DNA of 64,000 bases from DASYKS01 sp031404815 (GTDB taxonomy: Bacteria; Acidobacteriota; Thermoanaerobaculia; Multivoradales; UBA5704): the NCBI GenBank assembly GCA_031404815.1, contig JANNIH010000013.1:52629-116628 (forward strand), read 5' to 3'. A program made the position numbers and the translations under genes. Below, piece by piece: positions 53,499 to 63,233 of this stretch; the stretch's first letter is position 1, and every line of letters starts with the position of its first letter. The notes beneath the pieces were generated by a model, which saw only the letters and a list, made by a program, of their open reading frames with translations, was not told where the DNA came from and did no database searches.

Positions 53499-53579
53499 TT
53501 CCGAGGCGTGGGCTTCGTAGTTGAACGCGCACGCGATCAGTACGTCGAAATCCGCATCGACTGCCTCGCGCGCCACCGA
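53499..53579 (-). pseudogene. Fragment of a DNA methyltransferase C-terminal region
   Basis: Directly after the toxin stop the minus strand reads VAREAVDADFDVLIACAFNY then EAHASELNK before going astray. I recognise this as a piece from the C-terminal part of large site-specific DNA-methyltransferases that pair with the restriction enzyme whose N-terminus lies at 57364-57492. Only about 27 codons are left. Recognition from memory only. Confidence 0.4.
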
Positions 53580-53882
53580 CTATTCTTGCCGCTCGCGCCA
53601 GTAGTCCGGTTTGCGTCGATGGTGGGCGACAGCCAAGATCGTTACAACGCTCCCCACGACGTCGTAGAACACGGAGTAGGGGAATCGTCGCAGGATGTAC
53701 TTTCGGTTTCCTTCGTCGTCCGCCGGCCAGGTCAACGGCGCCGTTGCGATTCGATCGACCGCATCGAAGACCTCGCTTCGAAACGCGTCCGCCGCGAGAG
53801 GGTTGCGTTCGCGGTACCAGAGATAAGCGTCGCCGATCTCGTCCTCTGCGGCGGGGGCGAACTCGGCGACAAACTCAATCAC
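53580..53882 (-). CDS. RelE/ParE-family toxin
   Basis: A 100-residue toxin from GTG 53882 (VIEFVAEFAPAAEDEIGDAY). The family landmarks are present: helix-strand plan, LTWPADDEGNRKYILRRFPY and SVFYDVVGSVVTILAVAHHR ending RRKPDYWRER. The start overlaps the stop of the antitoxin gene (GTGA), so the pair is coupled. It could act on ribosomes or gyrase; this cannot be told. It looks complete. Confidence 0.82.
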   Translation of the reverse strand: MIEFVAEFAPAAEDEIGDAYLWYRERNPLAADAFRSEVFDAVDRIATAPLTWPADDEGNRKYILRRFPYSVFYDVVGSVVTILAVAHHRRKPDYWRERQE

Positions 53883-54106
53883 AGGGCGTTCAGCCGGGCG
53901 CGGACTTGGTCCCAAGGCACCGCGCGCACAACCCCCGAGCGAAGCTCGCTCTTGCGCTTGCGGATCTCGGCAGCCCAGGCCTCGGTCACCGAGTCGTCAC
54001 CATCGAGACTGTCGAGACTGTCCATCAACAAGAGCGCCACCGCGGACCTCTCGTCCGGTGCGAGCTCTAGAGCTTCGTCGATGAGGCGATCAACGCGCGC
54101 GTTCAT
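53879..54106 (-). CDS. Addiction-module antitoxin (PF09720-like)
   Basis: A 75-residue acidic, helical protein: LIDEALELAPDERSAVALLL then MDSLDS..., and a C-terminal EIRKRKSELRSGVVRAVPWD with the typical 'W-x-x-V' toxin-binding end. This is the antitoxin commonly placed before RelE/ParE toxins. The pair is intact. Confidence 0.82.
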   Translation of the reverse strand: MNARVDRLIDEALELAPDERSAVALLLMDSLDSLDGDDSVTEAWAAEIRKRKSELRSGVVRAVPWDQVRARLNAL

Positions 54107-54185
54107 TTCTGGAGTCTAACAGTCTTCGCCGCGAGCGAGGGGCACCCAGTGATCCGGTCGAGGAGGCTGATCATGGCAGGCAAAT

Positions 54186-57100
54186 CTAGGCCGTGGGCCT
54201 TGGAGGTGTCAACTTAGAGGCGAGCCTTCCAGCCATAACAACAATCGCGTCGCCGAACCTGGGTGTCTGCGCGAGGTCCTCGGCAAGGGGATTGATGAAC
54301 ACTTTTGGGTTCTCTAAGAATGCAGACGAGCGCGCGTACTCGGCAGCGATCTGCGGCGCGCTCACGTGTTCCAAGAAGCCTTCGCGCGAGAACACCTTCG
54401 CAGCCATCTTGCGCACCTCGGCGTCGGGATCCCGGAAGAATGGCGTCAAGGTGGCGATTGCCTCCGTCGCGATTCCCTCACCGGAGCACGCCACTGCCGC
54501 CACAGCGGCCACTCCACGGCGTTGGGAAGGGTTTCCGGTCTGGCATTGGCGCAATAACCCTCCGAGTCGCCCATCGAAAAGCCAGGCAGCGGCTATCAAT
54601 TCGGCCCCCAACTGGGCAGCAGCGGCCACGTCGCTCGCGATCATGCGATGGAGGAGCGGTTCGAGGGCGTTCAGCTGTTCGCGCCAGACCCGGTCAACGA
54701 ACCGACGCGCCTCCGAGGAGGCGAGCACACGGTCGTCTTCGTGGTCGCTGGCGGCCAGGAAAAGCTCGATTGCGGTCTGGGGGTCGTCAATGAGCAGCTG
54801 CCTCGCAGCGGCCTGGACTGCAACGCGTACCGCACCGTTAGGGTCTCCCGAAGCAACTTGAAATGCCCGCAAACGCCTTACCCGTAGCGCGTGATCCACC
54901 AGGGAAAGTGCTGCCAAGGCGGAAATCCACTCGATCGCCCGATCGGCGTGATCGCTCGCATTGAGCGCTATGAGGGTCGTGGCGGCGACTCGATCCTGTT
55001 GCGTTGACGCGCCTAACCGCTGGACGATCGCCAAGGCGGCGAAAGGCGATGCCTTGGCGAGTTCCTCGCCCGCCGCACCCAATCCGCTCACCACAACCTC
55101 TTCAAGTGGATGCCAGGTGAAGTAATCGCCAGACTCTGCCCGCCGCGCCGCCGCTTCGCCGATCCCGCCCAACAGCGGCAGGTAGAGATCGCAGGCTTCC
55201 TGCGGACACGCCTTGAAGGCAGCGCCGATAGCCTTCAATTGGTCGTCGTGAACCAGGTCCTGCATCGTTGCCTGGTCTTCTTTGGAGGGCTCCTCGAAGC
55301 GCCCGAGCGCTCCCTCCACGATCGCATGCACGAGCCTCAGCGCCTTTGAAGGCGCGCTCTCGACCAGAGGTTCGAGCATCAAGCCGAGTTGCGGGGCCGC
55401 CTCCCAGGGATGAGACCGGGCCAGCTTCAGCCGCTCCTCGAAAATTGAGGGTGAGTCGGTGGCGACATCGTGGGGCAGCAGTCGGGCGATCTCTCTTGAA
55501 GCGTAGCCAGTCTCGCGGAGCACTGGGAGCGCGATCGCAGCGATCATGTCTCCCAACTGCTCGCTGCAGGAACCAAGGACCCCCAAAGCCATAGAGCGCA
55601 AGGCCGAATTCGAAGAGCGCAACCAGGGCGACACCAGACCTCTTTCAAGGATGGCCCGCGTCCATAGCGGCGAATAGGCGAGCAGGTGTTGCGAGAGATA
55701 CTCGGTCAGCTCACCGGCCTGCAGAACTTCCACGACAAGATCAACTTCGGCGGTGAGAGGATCGTCCACTTGGCGCAGCACTTGAACGGCCAAGTGGCGA
55801 AGATGGAATCGGATGTCGGAAGAGCTGAGCAGCTCAGCCATCGCTTGGACATACGTGGAAGGGTCATCGTCCCGCAGCATCTGGAGCACCTGGCGCACCT
55901 GCTCGCGGCGAAAGAGGGACTGGTCACCCTCGAGCCATTGAAGGATTTTTGTCCCTTCAGCGAGGATCTTCGAGACGACCCGCTGCGCGATCAGGTAATC
56001 GGCGTGTGCTTGGTGGGCGAATCGGACCCGTCCGCCTTGCTGCTGCAACAAGCCGAGGGACAGTAGCGCCTCGGCGGCCACAGTGTGTGAGTTCAACAGA
56101 ACGCGAGGTGCGTCGAGCCGACGCTCCCGGTCGAGATAAGACACTAGCTGATCGAGCAGAGCGTTCACGTCGGCGTCGCGGAGGCCACGCTCTATCCGCA
56201 CTGCCTTGCGTTGTTGCTCCCAGTACGCCCGCAGGAGGTGGGTGCGACTGGCGAAATGCAGCGGTGGCTCCGACCGCCGAGCGATATCCACCCACAGGGC
56301 GAGGGTGAAAGCGTTGCGCAGCATCTGGCGAGGACAGCTTGGCGCCGATCCGCAACCGCTTCGAGGCAGGCGAGGGGATCGGCGAGAAGGCCGAGCTTGT
56401 CAGTACTGAACGCCTTCAGGTCGCAATCCGGGCGCTCGAGGTCCAAACGCAGCGGCAGGAACGGCACCTGACGCTCCCTCAGTTCACGACAGACTTCCAG
56501 CAGGACGCCGGATTTACCACTTCCAGCTCCACCGGCGATCAGGATCACACCTGCGGGCGGGTCGTCCAGGACCCGCTCAAGGATCTTCTTGGAGCAGTCT
56601 CGTCGGATGAGGGTACCTGCGATCAGAGTGCTGCCGAGATCCTTTAGGAGCTGGTTCTGCAGTCGTTCGACCGCGGCGGGATTACGCTCACTATGCCGGA
56701 GGTCTAGGGGGGTGAACCCGGAGTCGACGAGCGCGCGGCGCAATTCATCGGCATGGACAGGGAGACCGATCCTTTTATAGAGATACGAAAGGAGCGCTCC
56801 TACGATTTCGGCGCCGCCGCCGATGAAGGCGCCCTCGGCCTGGATCTCGAGCTGACGGCGATCTCTCCCCCAGTAACCCACCCCAAATCGCATCCTGCAG
56901 AGCCGGTCAACCATACGCGCCTTCTCGGCTTCCACGGAAAGGTCACGCCCCCAGGCGGCGGCGAGGTGGTTCAGCTCGGCGCGGTCTCCTGAAGAAAGCT
57001 TCTCTAAGCTATCCCTGCGTTGCGCCCGAAGCACGAGCCCTTCGAGAGCGGCTGCAGAATGTCGCGAGACGAAGTGAAATTCTCGAGAGTCTCCCCCACC

Positions 57101-57373
57101 CAGCCAGCTCTCCGCGTGCCCGAGAACCCCCCTTGCCTGGAGCTCGGCAACGGTCCATCGGCCCTTACTCGCATTGAAGAGCTTGCACTGATGTAGTTCA
57201 GACCCCTCGCCGCGGAGGAGGATCAGTTCGCCTCCCTCACCCTGCTCGTTTGGCGGCTCCCACTGGATGGACCGCGCCCTGCCTGCAATCACTTCGAGAG
57301 CGAGGAACGCCACCCAGAGACGCTCGAACTCGTTGCCGTCCTTGTTGGATCGGCCACCGATTTCTAGAGCCAT
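54186..57373 (-). pseudogene. Large nuclease-like/NTPase/helical-repeat defence-type gene with deleted ATPase core
   Basis: From ATG 57373: residues 1-130 recall the DUF4297/Cap4-type nuclease domain (DGNEFERLWVAFLALEVIAG; GSELHQCKLFNASKGRW), then an intervening region, then a P-loop LIAGGAGSGKSGVLLEVCRE and DLERPDCDLKAFST. At about 56330 the frame is lost after RRQAVL. From MLRNAFTLALWVDIARR (56324) another frame carries on for 712 residues of HEAT-like helical repeats to 54186. Between P-loop and the second part an NTPase needs Walker B and sensor motifs (roughly 150-250 residues); none is there. So one out-of-frame deletion has removed the ATPase core. The plan resembles STAND-type antiphage proteins, but I cannot name the system. 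Confidence 0.65.
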
Positions 57374-57492
57374 CGTGGAGAAAGCTCGATCACCCGGTCG
57401 GTCGGCTGCCCGCTTTCGTCCAACTCCCAATAGCGCGCCGGGTAGTCGTAGGGCGAGTTGAGGATCGGACGCTCAAAAAATGACGAAGACAT
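57364..57492 (-). pseudogene. N-terminal fragment of a BPTD_3080-type restriction endonuclease
   Basis: ATG 57492 to TAG 57364 encodes 42 residues: FERPILNSPYDYPARYWELD then ESGQPTDRVIE. This is the highly conserved start of the large helicase-type restriction enzymes of the BPTD_3080 family (PILNSPY-YPARHWELD--GQPT). The other roughly 900 residues are gone. The fragment ends 10 bp inside the start of the NTPase gene, so the junction is a recombination scar. Confidence 0.7.
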
Positions 57493-57514
57493 TGCGCCAA
57501 GGATATGTCAGTGC

Positions 57515-58080
57515 GAAGCCACACAGGATTCTCCGTGAAGTCACGCCATTTCGGGGGTCAAACCACGCAAAACGACGGTGAAACGACGCAAAACCGGCCA
57601 AAACCCGGCCGTCGGCCGGTGAAGCCACACAGAAATTCGCCGAAGCCACCGAGAAATCCACTGAAGCCACACAGTCGGGCGGCGAAGCAACGCTCGGAGG
57701 CGGTGAAGCAACGCAAACCGCCGCTGAAGCCACACACCGAATGGCAAAAATTACCGAGCCGTCCGCCGAAGTCACCGAGAAATGCGCCAAAGTGGCCGGG
57801 AAGTCCGGTCGAGCCGCCGACGAAGCGGGTCACTTGCGGGACTTCAGCGAATTTCCCAGTGACTTCAGTGATTTTCTCGGTGACTTCAGTGATTTTCTCG
57901 GTGACTTCAGTGAATTTCTCGGTGGCTTCAGCGAATTTCTCGGTGGCTTCAGCGCTCCGCTCGGTGGCTTCACGCCTCGCCGCGGTGAATTCAGCGTTTC
58001 GCTCGGTGCCTTCACCGTTCAAATGGGTGAATTCACCCTTCCGCTCGGCGGCTTCACCGTTCAGAGGGGTGACTCGACTC
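57515..58080. repeat. Two-armed inverted array, 21-bp period
   Basis: Left arm (about 57515-57832): plus-strand units like GAAGCCACCGAGAAATCCAC plus one base, ten of them in exact 21-bp register from 57621. Right arm (about 57859-58080): units like GTGACTTCAGTGATTTTCTC plus one base, the reverse complement of the same motif. In one frame on plus (left) and one on minus (right) both arms encode the same heptad, E-(A/V)-T-(E/Q)-K-x-(A/T). The arms meet near 57845. The array ends 6 bp before the stop of the ATP-grasp gene. Confidence 0.9.
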
Positions 58081-58085
58081 GCTTC

Positions 58086-59078
58086 CTACTTCCGCGCCGC
58101 CACTTCCGTCGTGGTCCGCTCGGCCAGATCGGCCGCACCTTCGGCGTAGGTGCGCATGAACGTCCCCCAGGTGCAGTTGTTCTGCCCGGGAACGTGCGCC
58201 TGGGCGCGACGGATCGCCATGTTGGCGACCGCCTCGACGATCCACTCGAAGTTGTCGGCACCGATCGAATTCAAGTCGGCATCGGGCGCCGGGTTGCAAA
58301 AGTCGATCGCGTAGGGAACCCCGTCGCGCACCGCGAGTTCCACGGTATTGAAGTCGTAGCCGAGCCCGACGTTCAAGCGCAACACCGCGTCGTACAGCGT
58401 GTCGTAGAGCGCCGGCTCGATCGGCTCGGGGGTGCGCTGGTAGCGCTCGTGGAAATGAGCGCCCGGGTCGTAGCGCATGATCTGGATGTCCTGGCGGTCG
58501 ATCGAGTAGCAGCGGAAGTACTCGGTGAACTTGATCTCCTCTTGGAGCATCATGACCAGCTGGCCGGTCTCGCCGTAGACCCGGAAGAACTCTTCAGCAT
58601 CCTTAACCCGATAGACGCTCTTCCAGCCGCCGCCATCGAACGGCTTGAAGAAGGCGGGAAACCCGACATAGTTGAAGATCCCTTCCCAGTCGAGCGGGTA
58701 GGCCAAGTTGCGCATCGACTCCGGCTTGGTGTCGGTCGGTAGGTCGTGCGACGGCAGCAGGACCGTCTTGGGGACCGCGACGCCGATCCGGGTGGCCAGT
58801 GAGTTGTTGAAAAACTTCTCGTCGGCGCTCCACCAGAACGGGTTGTTGAGCACCGCGGCGCCGAGCAGCGCCTCGTTCTTCAAGAAGCCCCGATAGAACG
58901 GAACGTCCTGCGAGATCCGGTCGATGATCACATCGTACCCCGCCGGCTCGCCCTGCTTGACCTTATCGAGCCGCACCGCCTCGGCGACGATACCGTCTAC
59001 CGCTTTCGCGTTGACCCGATCGATGAACGCCCAGGGGAAGGTATTCTCCTGCCCAAAGAGGATGCCGATTTTCTTCAT
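58086..59078 (-). CDS. ATP-grasp family enzyme
   Basis: A 330-residue protein with an N-terminal substrate domain (KIGILFGQENTFPWAFIDRV) and an ATP-grasp fold: FPAFFKPFDGGGWKSVYRV is the glycine-rich ATP loop, LQEEIKFTEYFRCYSI a metal/ATP strand, and GLGYDFNTVELAVRDGVPYA followed by IDFCNPAPDADL the Mg-binding end. The superfamily joins a carboxylate to an amine or thiol (RimK, glutathione synthetase and others). The acceptor is unknown. Single gene, divergent from the C25 protease with 176 bp between. Confidence 0.85.
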   Translation of the reverse strand: MKKIGILFGQENTFPWAFIDRVNAKAVDGIVAEAVRLDKVKQGEPAGYDVIIDRISQDVPFYRGFLKNEALLGAAVLNNPFWWSADEKFFNNSLATRIGVAVPKTVLLPSHDLPTDTKPESMRNLAYPLDWEGIFNYVGFPAFFKPFDGGGWKSVYRVKDAEEFFRVYGETGQLVMMLQEEIKFTEYFRCYSIDRQDIQIMRYDPGAHFHERYQRTPEPIEPALYDTLYDAVLRLNVGLGYDFNTVELAVRDGVPYAIDFCNPAPDADLNSIGADNFEWIVEAVANMAIRRAQAHVPGQNNCTWGTFMRTYAEGAADLAERTTTEVAARK

Positions 59079-59254
59079 GGGATTCCCTTTTTCCGGTGCC
59101 CGCTTGGCGGAGCAAGCCGCTATTTCGCCTGGAATGAAGTTCTAAGGCCTGCCGCCCGGACAGGCGCGCGCACTTTAGCACAGGGAAGGCGGCCCTCTTT
59201 GGTGTCCGAACCGAATAGAATCGTACGCTCACGAGAAGCCGAGGTCACCTTCGC

Positions 59255-61984
59255 ATGCCGATGAAATACCCTGAGCTCAAGATCCGTTCGCGCAAGCAGA
59301 TGAAACCCTTGACGATGAATCTCGCGCTTTGGCTGGCGACCGGACTGGTCCTCGCAGCCCCGACGGCGCTTTCGGCCGCCGACCCTAAAACGTCCTCGCC
59401 CGCGTTCAAGATCTTCCTCTCCGAACCAGGCGTCTACCGCGTTTCCTACGAGGATCTGGCCCGAGCGGGGCTCGAAGGCACCCCAAACACGGACCGGATC
59501 GGCCTCGACAATCGCGACCGACCGGTACCGATCTGGATCGAAGACGGCGGCGACGGCCGGCTCGATCCTGGCGATCATCTGGAGTTCGTCGGCGACCACC
59601 TGGCCGGTGAGGTGACGTACTATAACGAGCACTCCAACTTGAACGTCTACCGGCTCCGCCTGGACGCCAAGCCGGGCGATGTTGCGGCCCTCCGAATGAT
59701 CTCTTCGGCGGGCGGAGCTCCGCGCCGCGCCGCGCCGGCGGTACTCTTTGTGCGCGAGCACTTCGAGCACGACTCGATCTTGCTCCGCTTTCCCGGCCAA
59801 GACGAGAAGCCGCAAGAGCTTTGGTACTGGGCCAAGCTCACCCAGCTCGACGCTGATCCGTTCCGCCAGGTGGTGGATCTGTCGGATCTGGAGCGCGAGA
59901 CTCTCGACCCGGCCCATCCGAGCTCGATCCGCCTGGCGGTGGAGATTCGCGGCTGGTCGCAGCCGGCGCGCAAGGCGCCTCTCCTCACCGATCACGCGGT
60001 CGAGGTCACGTTCGCAGGCCAAGTGGTCGCCACCGCGACCTGGAACAACAACGCCGGTCTGCAGCGGATCACCGCCCTGATCCCCGCCGCATCGGTCGTG
60101 CCCGGCAAGGTCGAAATCGGTGTGCGCCTGCCCGTCCGGCCGAATTCCGAGACCGGCGAAGCGCTGATCGACGTTTCGGTGCTCAACTCGATCGAGGTCG
60201 TCTATCCCCGCTCGCGTGAACTCCGCTCCGGCGCACCGGCCCGGATCGAGGTCGCCGATTCCACTGCGGTCGCAACGTTTTCGCTTCCGACCGGTTCCGA
60301 GCTCACGCTCTACGGCGACGCGGGGAGCCGGATTCCGTCGAGCTCGGTGGCGCAGGTCGCCGAACCGAACGGCAGGGTGCGGGCAGCGTTCCTCCTCCCC
60401 CAGCCCGAGACGGTGCTCTGGGCGGTTCCCCCTTCTACGCTCCGCGCCCCGCTCGTCATCGAGCGCGACCGACCGTCGAGTTGGGCCACGTTCGCGCAAC
60501 CGATCGACTACCTGATCATCGCCCACCCGCGCCTCTTGGCCGCCGTCGAACCGCTCGCCGAACTCCATCGCAAACGAGGGTTGCGCGTCGCGGTGGTCGA
60601 TGTCGAGGACCTTTACGACGAGTGGAACGGCGGCATCCTCGATCCGCAGGCGATCAAGGATTTCCTGCGCCACGCCTGGAACGATTTTCCGGCACCGGCA
60701 CCCCGCTTCGTCCTGCTCGTGGGCGATGCGAGCTGGGATCCCAAGAACCTACACGCGAGCGAAGACGAAGAAGAAGAACAGTACGTCGATTCCGCTTACA
60801 ACCCGGGGCATGGCGCCGAGTTCGCGAAGATCATCTCCACCCCCTACTCGGAGCGTGGCGCGCTCGATCACCGCAACCTGGTGCCGACCTGGAACTACGG
60901 CACCTTCGACGGCCATGCCGCGGGCGACAACTGGTTCGTCGATGTCTCGGGCAACGATCTGAAACCCGAGATGGCGATCGGCCGCCTGCCGGTGATCGAG
61001 CCCGAAGAGGTCGCGGCGATCGTGGCCAAGACGGTCGACTACCTGAGCCGGCCGGAGCTCGGCCCCTGGCGCCGGGATGTCCTCTGGGTGACCAACGAAG
61101 AGCCGGTGATGCAGGGGTGGAGCGACGAGATGGCACGCGACCTCGCTCCGCGTGGCTTCACCTCCCACAAGGTCTATCCCCAGCCGGAGGTCCCGGGTGC
61201 CCCGAGCCCCGACCAACAGCACCTGGTCCAGGCGCTCGGCCAGGGGCAACTGCTGGTCCATTTCATCGGCCATGGCGGCCGATTCATCTGGCGCACCGGT
61301 CCGCCTGACTGGACCAAGCATCGCGACCTGTTCAACCTCACCGATCTCGATCACCTCCCCGAAAACGCGCGCCTGCCGCTCGTCCTGTCAATGACCTGCT
61401 ATTCGGCGCCGTTCGATCACCCGACGGCGGACTCGATCGGCGAGAAGTTCCTCCGTCTGCCGAAGAAAGGGGCGATCGCGGTGATCGCCGCCTCGTGGCG
61501 CAACTCGCCCTACAAGCAGATGAGCGAAACGCTGGTCAAACACCTGCTCGCGCCCGGCGCCACGATCGGTGAGGCGCTACAGCGTACCAAGCGAGAGTGC
61601 CACGACGACGAGTTCGTCAAGCAGTACAACCTGCTTGGCGACCCCGCCCTAACGCTCGCGAACCCCGAACCTCTGGTGCTCGCAGCGACCCCACGGAGCG
61701 CGGGCACCTCCGCAACGCCGTCGTTCTCGGCCCGCCACGCCAAAGGCGGGAAGCTCGACGGCAAGGCGACCGTCGATTGGCTCGACGAAACAGGCCTGGT
61801 GATCGCGACCGAGGAGTTGACCGCCAAGGGTCCGGATCTCGACGTACGATTCAAAGGCAAAGCCGACGCCGCGAGCGCCGTGCGCTCGGCTCGCATCTAC
61901 CTCTGGGATTCCCAATCCGGCCGCGACGCGGCGGGCGCCATCGCCCTGCCTCTACCGCCCACCGTGGAGACACCATCCAAATGA
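59255..61984 (+). CDS. C25 family (gingipain-like) cysteine peptidase
   Basis: A 909-residue exported protein: signal peptide around MNLALWLATGLVLAAPTALS, an N-terminal beta domain (VYRVSYEDLARAGLEG), the C25 fold from about residue 415 (YLIIAHPRLLAAVEPLAELH; RFVLLVGDASWDP), catalytic His in LLVHFIGHGGRFIW and catalytic Cys in LVLSMTCYSAPFDHPTAD, and a C-terminal Ig-like domain. Gingipain relatives are secreted proteases; type IX secretion signals are not evident. The stop overlaps the start of the lipoprotein gene (ATGA). Confidence 0.9.
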   Translation: MPMKYPELKIRSRKQMKPLTMNLALWLATGLVLAAPTALSAADPKTSSPAFKIFLSEPGVYRVSYEDLARAGLEGTPNTDRIGLDNRDRPVPIWIEDGGDGRLDPGDHLEFVGDHLAGEVTYYNEHSNLNVYRLRLDAKPGDVAALRMISSAGGAPRRAAPAVLFVREHFEHDSILLRFPGQDEKPQELWYWAKLTQLDADPFRQVVDLSDLERETLDPAHPSSIRLAVEIRGWSQPARKAPLLTDHAVEVTFAGQVVATATWNNNAGLQRITALIPAASVVPGKVEIGVRLPVRPNSETGEALIDVSVLNSIEVVYPRSRELRSGAPARIEVADSTAVATFSLPTGSELTLYGDAGSRIPSSSVAQVAEPNGRVRAAFLLPQPETVLWAVPPSTLRAPLVIERDRPSSWATFAQPIDYLIIAHPRLLAAVEPLAELHRKRGLRVAVVDVEDLYDEWNGGILDPQAIKDFLRHAWNDFPAPAPRFVLLVGDASWDPKNLHASEDEEEEQYVDSAYNPGHGAEFAKIISTPYSERGALDHRNLVPTWNYGTFDGHAAGDNWFVDVSGNDLKPEMAIGRLPVIEPEEVAAIVAKTVDYLSRPELGPWRRDVLWVTNEEPVMQGWSDEMARDLAPRGFTSHKVYPQPEVPGAPSPDQQHLVQALGQGQLLVHFIGHGGRFIWRTGPPDWTKHRDLFNLTDLDHLPENARLPLVLSMTCYSAPFDHPTADSIGEKFLRLPKKGAIAVIAASWRNSPYKQMSETLVKHLLAPGATIGEALQRTKRECHDDEFVKQYNLLGDPALTLANPEPLVLAATPRSAGTSATPSFSARHAKGGKLDGKATVDWLDETGLVIATEELTAKGPDLDVRFKGKADAASAVRSARIYLWDSQSGRDAAGAIALPLPPTVETPSK

Positions 61985-62503
61985 TCGCACCGCTCACCCA
62001 CTCCCCCGTCGCCGCCGCTTTCGCCCTGGCGTCCCTGCTCACGCTCGCCGCCTGCTCGTCGGGAGCCAAGCCAACGCCCACGCCCCCCCCCCGCCGCTCC
62101 GGCCGAAGAGGCGTCGGAGGGGGCCGCAGGTGCACCGCCCTCCGTCGAAGTCCCACTGAGCAACAGCCCGTCCGACGCCGAGCTCCCCAAGGACGCCAAG
62201 CCGATGGAGGCGACCATCGACATCAAGAACACGATCCGCTGGGCCACCGCCTCCGAGGTCGAAAACTTCGGCTACGACGTCTACCGCGGAGAGAGCGAAG
62301 AGGGTCCGTTCGTCCGCCTGACCGCCAAACCGGTCGCGGGAGCCGGCACCTCCGACGAGCCGCACAAATACGCCTACGTCGATCGCGACATCGACCCGAC
62401 GAAAGACTACTGGTACTACGTCGAGAGCATCTCCTATTCGGGAGTCCGCGAGCGCTTCACCCCGGTCCAGAAGGCGAAGGCGAAGCAGCCGAAAGCGGAG
62501 TGA
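61981..62503 (+). CDS. Fn3-like lipoprotein with frameshift at a C10 tract
   Basis: ATG 61981 overlaps the C25 stop. A lipobox (LLTLAACSSG) puts Cys near residue 23, then a Thr/Pro linker (KPTPTPPP). At the ten-C tract 62083-62092 the reading frame must shift by one: with nine C the frame goes on PAAPAEEASEGAAGAPPS and into a fibronectin-III-like domain (TIRWATASEVENFGYDVYRG ... KDYWYYVESISYSGVRERF) to 62503. With ten C, the frame ends in Arg-rich nonsense. Full length about 173 residues. It could be a partner of the C25 protease at the cell surface. Confidence 0.75.
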
Positions 62504-62540
62504 GGTTCAGCGAATCTCGGCCCCTGTCGCCGCGGGTGTA

Positions 62541-62597
62541 GAAACGCCCCAGTCCGCCACCACGAAAGGACCGGGTCCACCACCGTCGGGGCGTCTC
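62541..62597 (+). repeat. Hairpin repeat copy A
   Basis: 57-bp element with ends (g)AAACGCCCC and GGGGCGTCTC as imperfect inverted repeats and a core AGTCCGCCACCACGAAAGGA. Flanking sequence on both sides (CGCCGCGGG before, GGCGGCACCAACG after) is shared with copies B and D, so the full repeat is about 125 bp. Confidence 0.85.
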
Positions 62598-62683
62598 CGC
62601 TGGCGGCACCAACGACGCGATCGGCCCGCCAGCCGCGCGGGCGCACCGACCTGCAATTTGTGGCCCTTGTTGCCGCGGGCGTA

Positions 62684-62740
62684 GAGACGCCCCAGTCCGC
62701 CACCACGACAGAACCGGGTCCACCGCCGTCGGGGCGTCTC
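62684..62740 (+). repeat. Hairpin repeat copy B
   Basis: 57 bp, ends GAGACGCCCC and GGGGCGTCTC as perfect 10-bp inverted repeats, same core as copy A. The shared right flank runs to about 62825 (CCGACCTGCCCCCAATTACA), longer than in A and matching copy D. Confidence 0.85.
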
Positions 62741-62886
62741 CGATAGCGGCACCAACGCCCCCGCCGGCCCACCAGCCGCCCGGACGCACCGACCTGCCCC
62801 CAATTACACGCGATCTGCCGTTCGCGCACCGACCCGCCCCTAACCGCGCATGATCTGCCGTTCGTGGTGGTTGGTGCAGCGGCGAA

Positions 62887-62944
62887 GAGACGCCCCGACG
62901 GCGGTGGACCCGGTCCTTTCGTGGTGGCGGACTGGGGACGTCTC
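62887..62944 (-). repeat. Hairpin repeat copy C, inverted
   Basis: 58 bp, GAGACGCCCC to GGGGACGTCTC, with the core in reverse orientation to A and B (CGGTGGACCCGGTCCTTTCG). One extra base in the right end. Confidence 0.85.
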
Positions 62945-62992
62945 TACACCCTGCGGCGTTGGCCCTCTAAACGGGTCTCGCCGAAAATTCCC

Positions 62993-63222
62993 TTAACTCT
63001 CCCCCCGAAAACCCCCTCCATCGCTCCAGAATCTTCGGCACCAGAATCCCTCGTTGGCGTACATCCGGTCCCCGCGCTGATTCTTCACCATGTTGCCGCC
63101 TGCATGATGGAGGGCTACGACCTTCCAGTGATCGTTGAAGACGGGAGAGCCGCTCGAACCGGGAAGCGTAGAATTGCCCCGGAGAGACGTACCTGCCGGG
63201 ACCGCATTCGTTGCCATCAATG
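62993..63222 (-). pseudogene. C-terminal fragment of a trypsin-like serine protease
   Basis: The minus frame encodes NAVPAGTSLRGNSTLPGSSG then SPVFNDHWKVVALHHAGG and a Cys/Trp-rich end. GSSGSPVF with the following VVALHHAGG is the catalytic Ser and final strand of V8/trypsin-like proteases. Upstream, homology stops where hairpin repeat D begins, and no His or Asp of the triad is found, so the front of the gene is lost. Confidence 0.6.
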
Positions 63223-63233
63223 CCGCGGGCGTA

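Noticed and set aside
56192..56324. Programmed frameshift or Sec readthrough in the defence NTPase
   Set aside because: The frames differ and a whole domain is missing between them; a deletion is the simpler reading.
57515..58080. CRISPR array
   Set aside because: Units are contiguous 21-bp repeats with no unique spacers and no cas genes.
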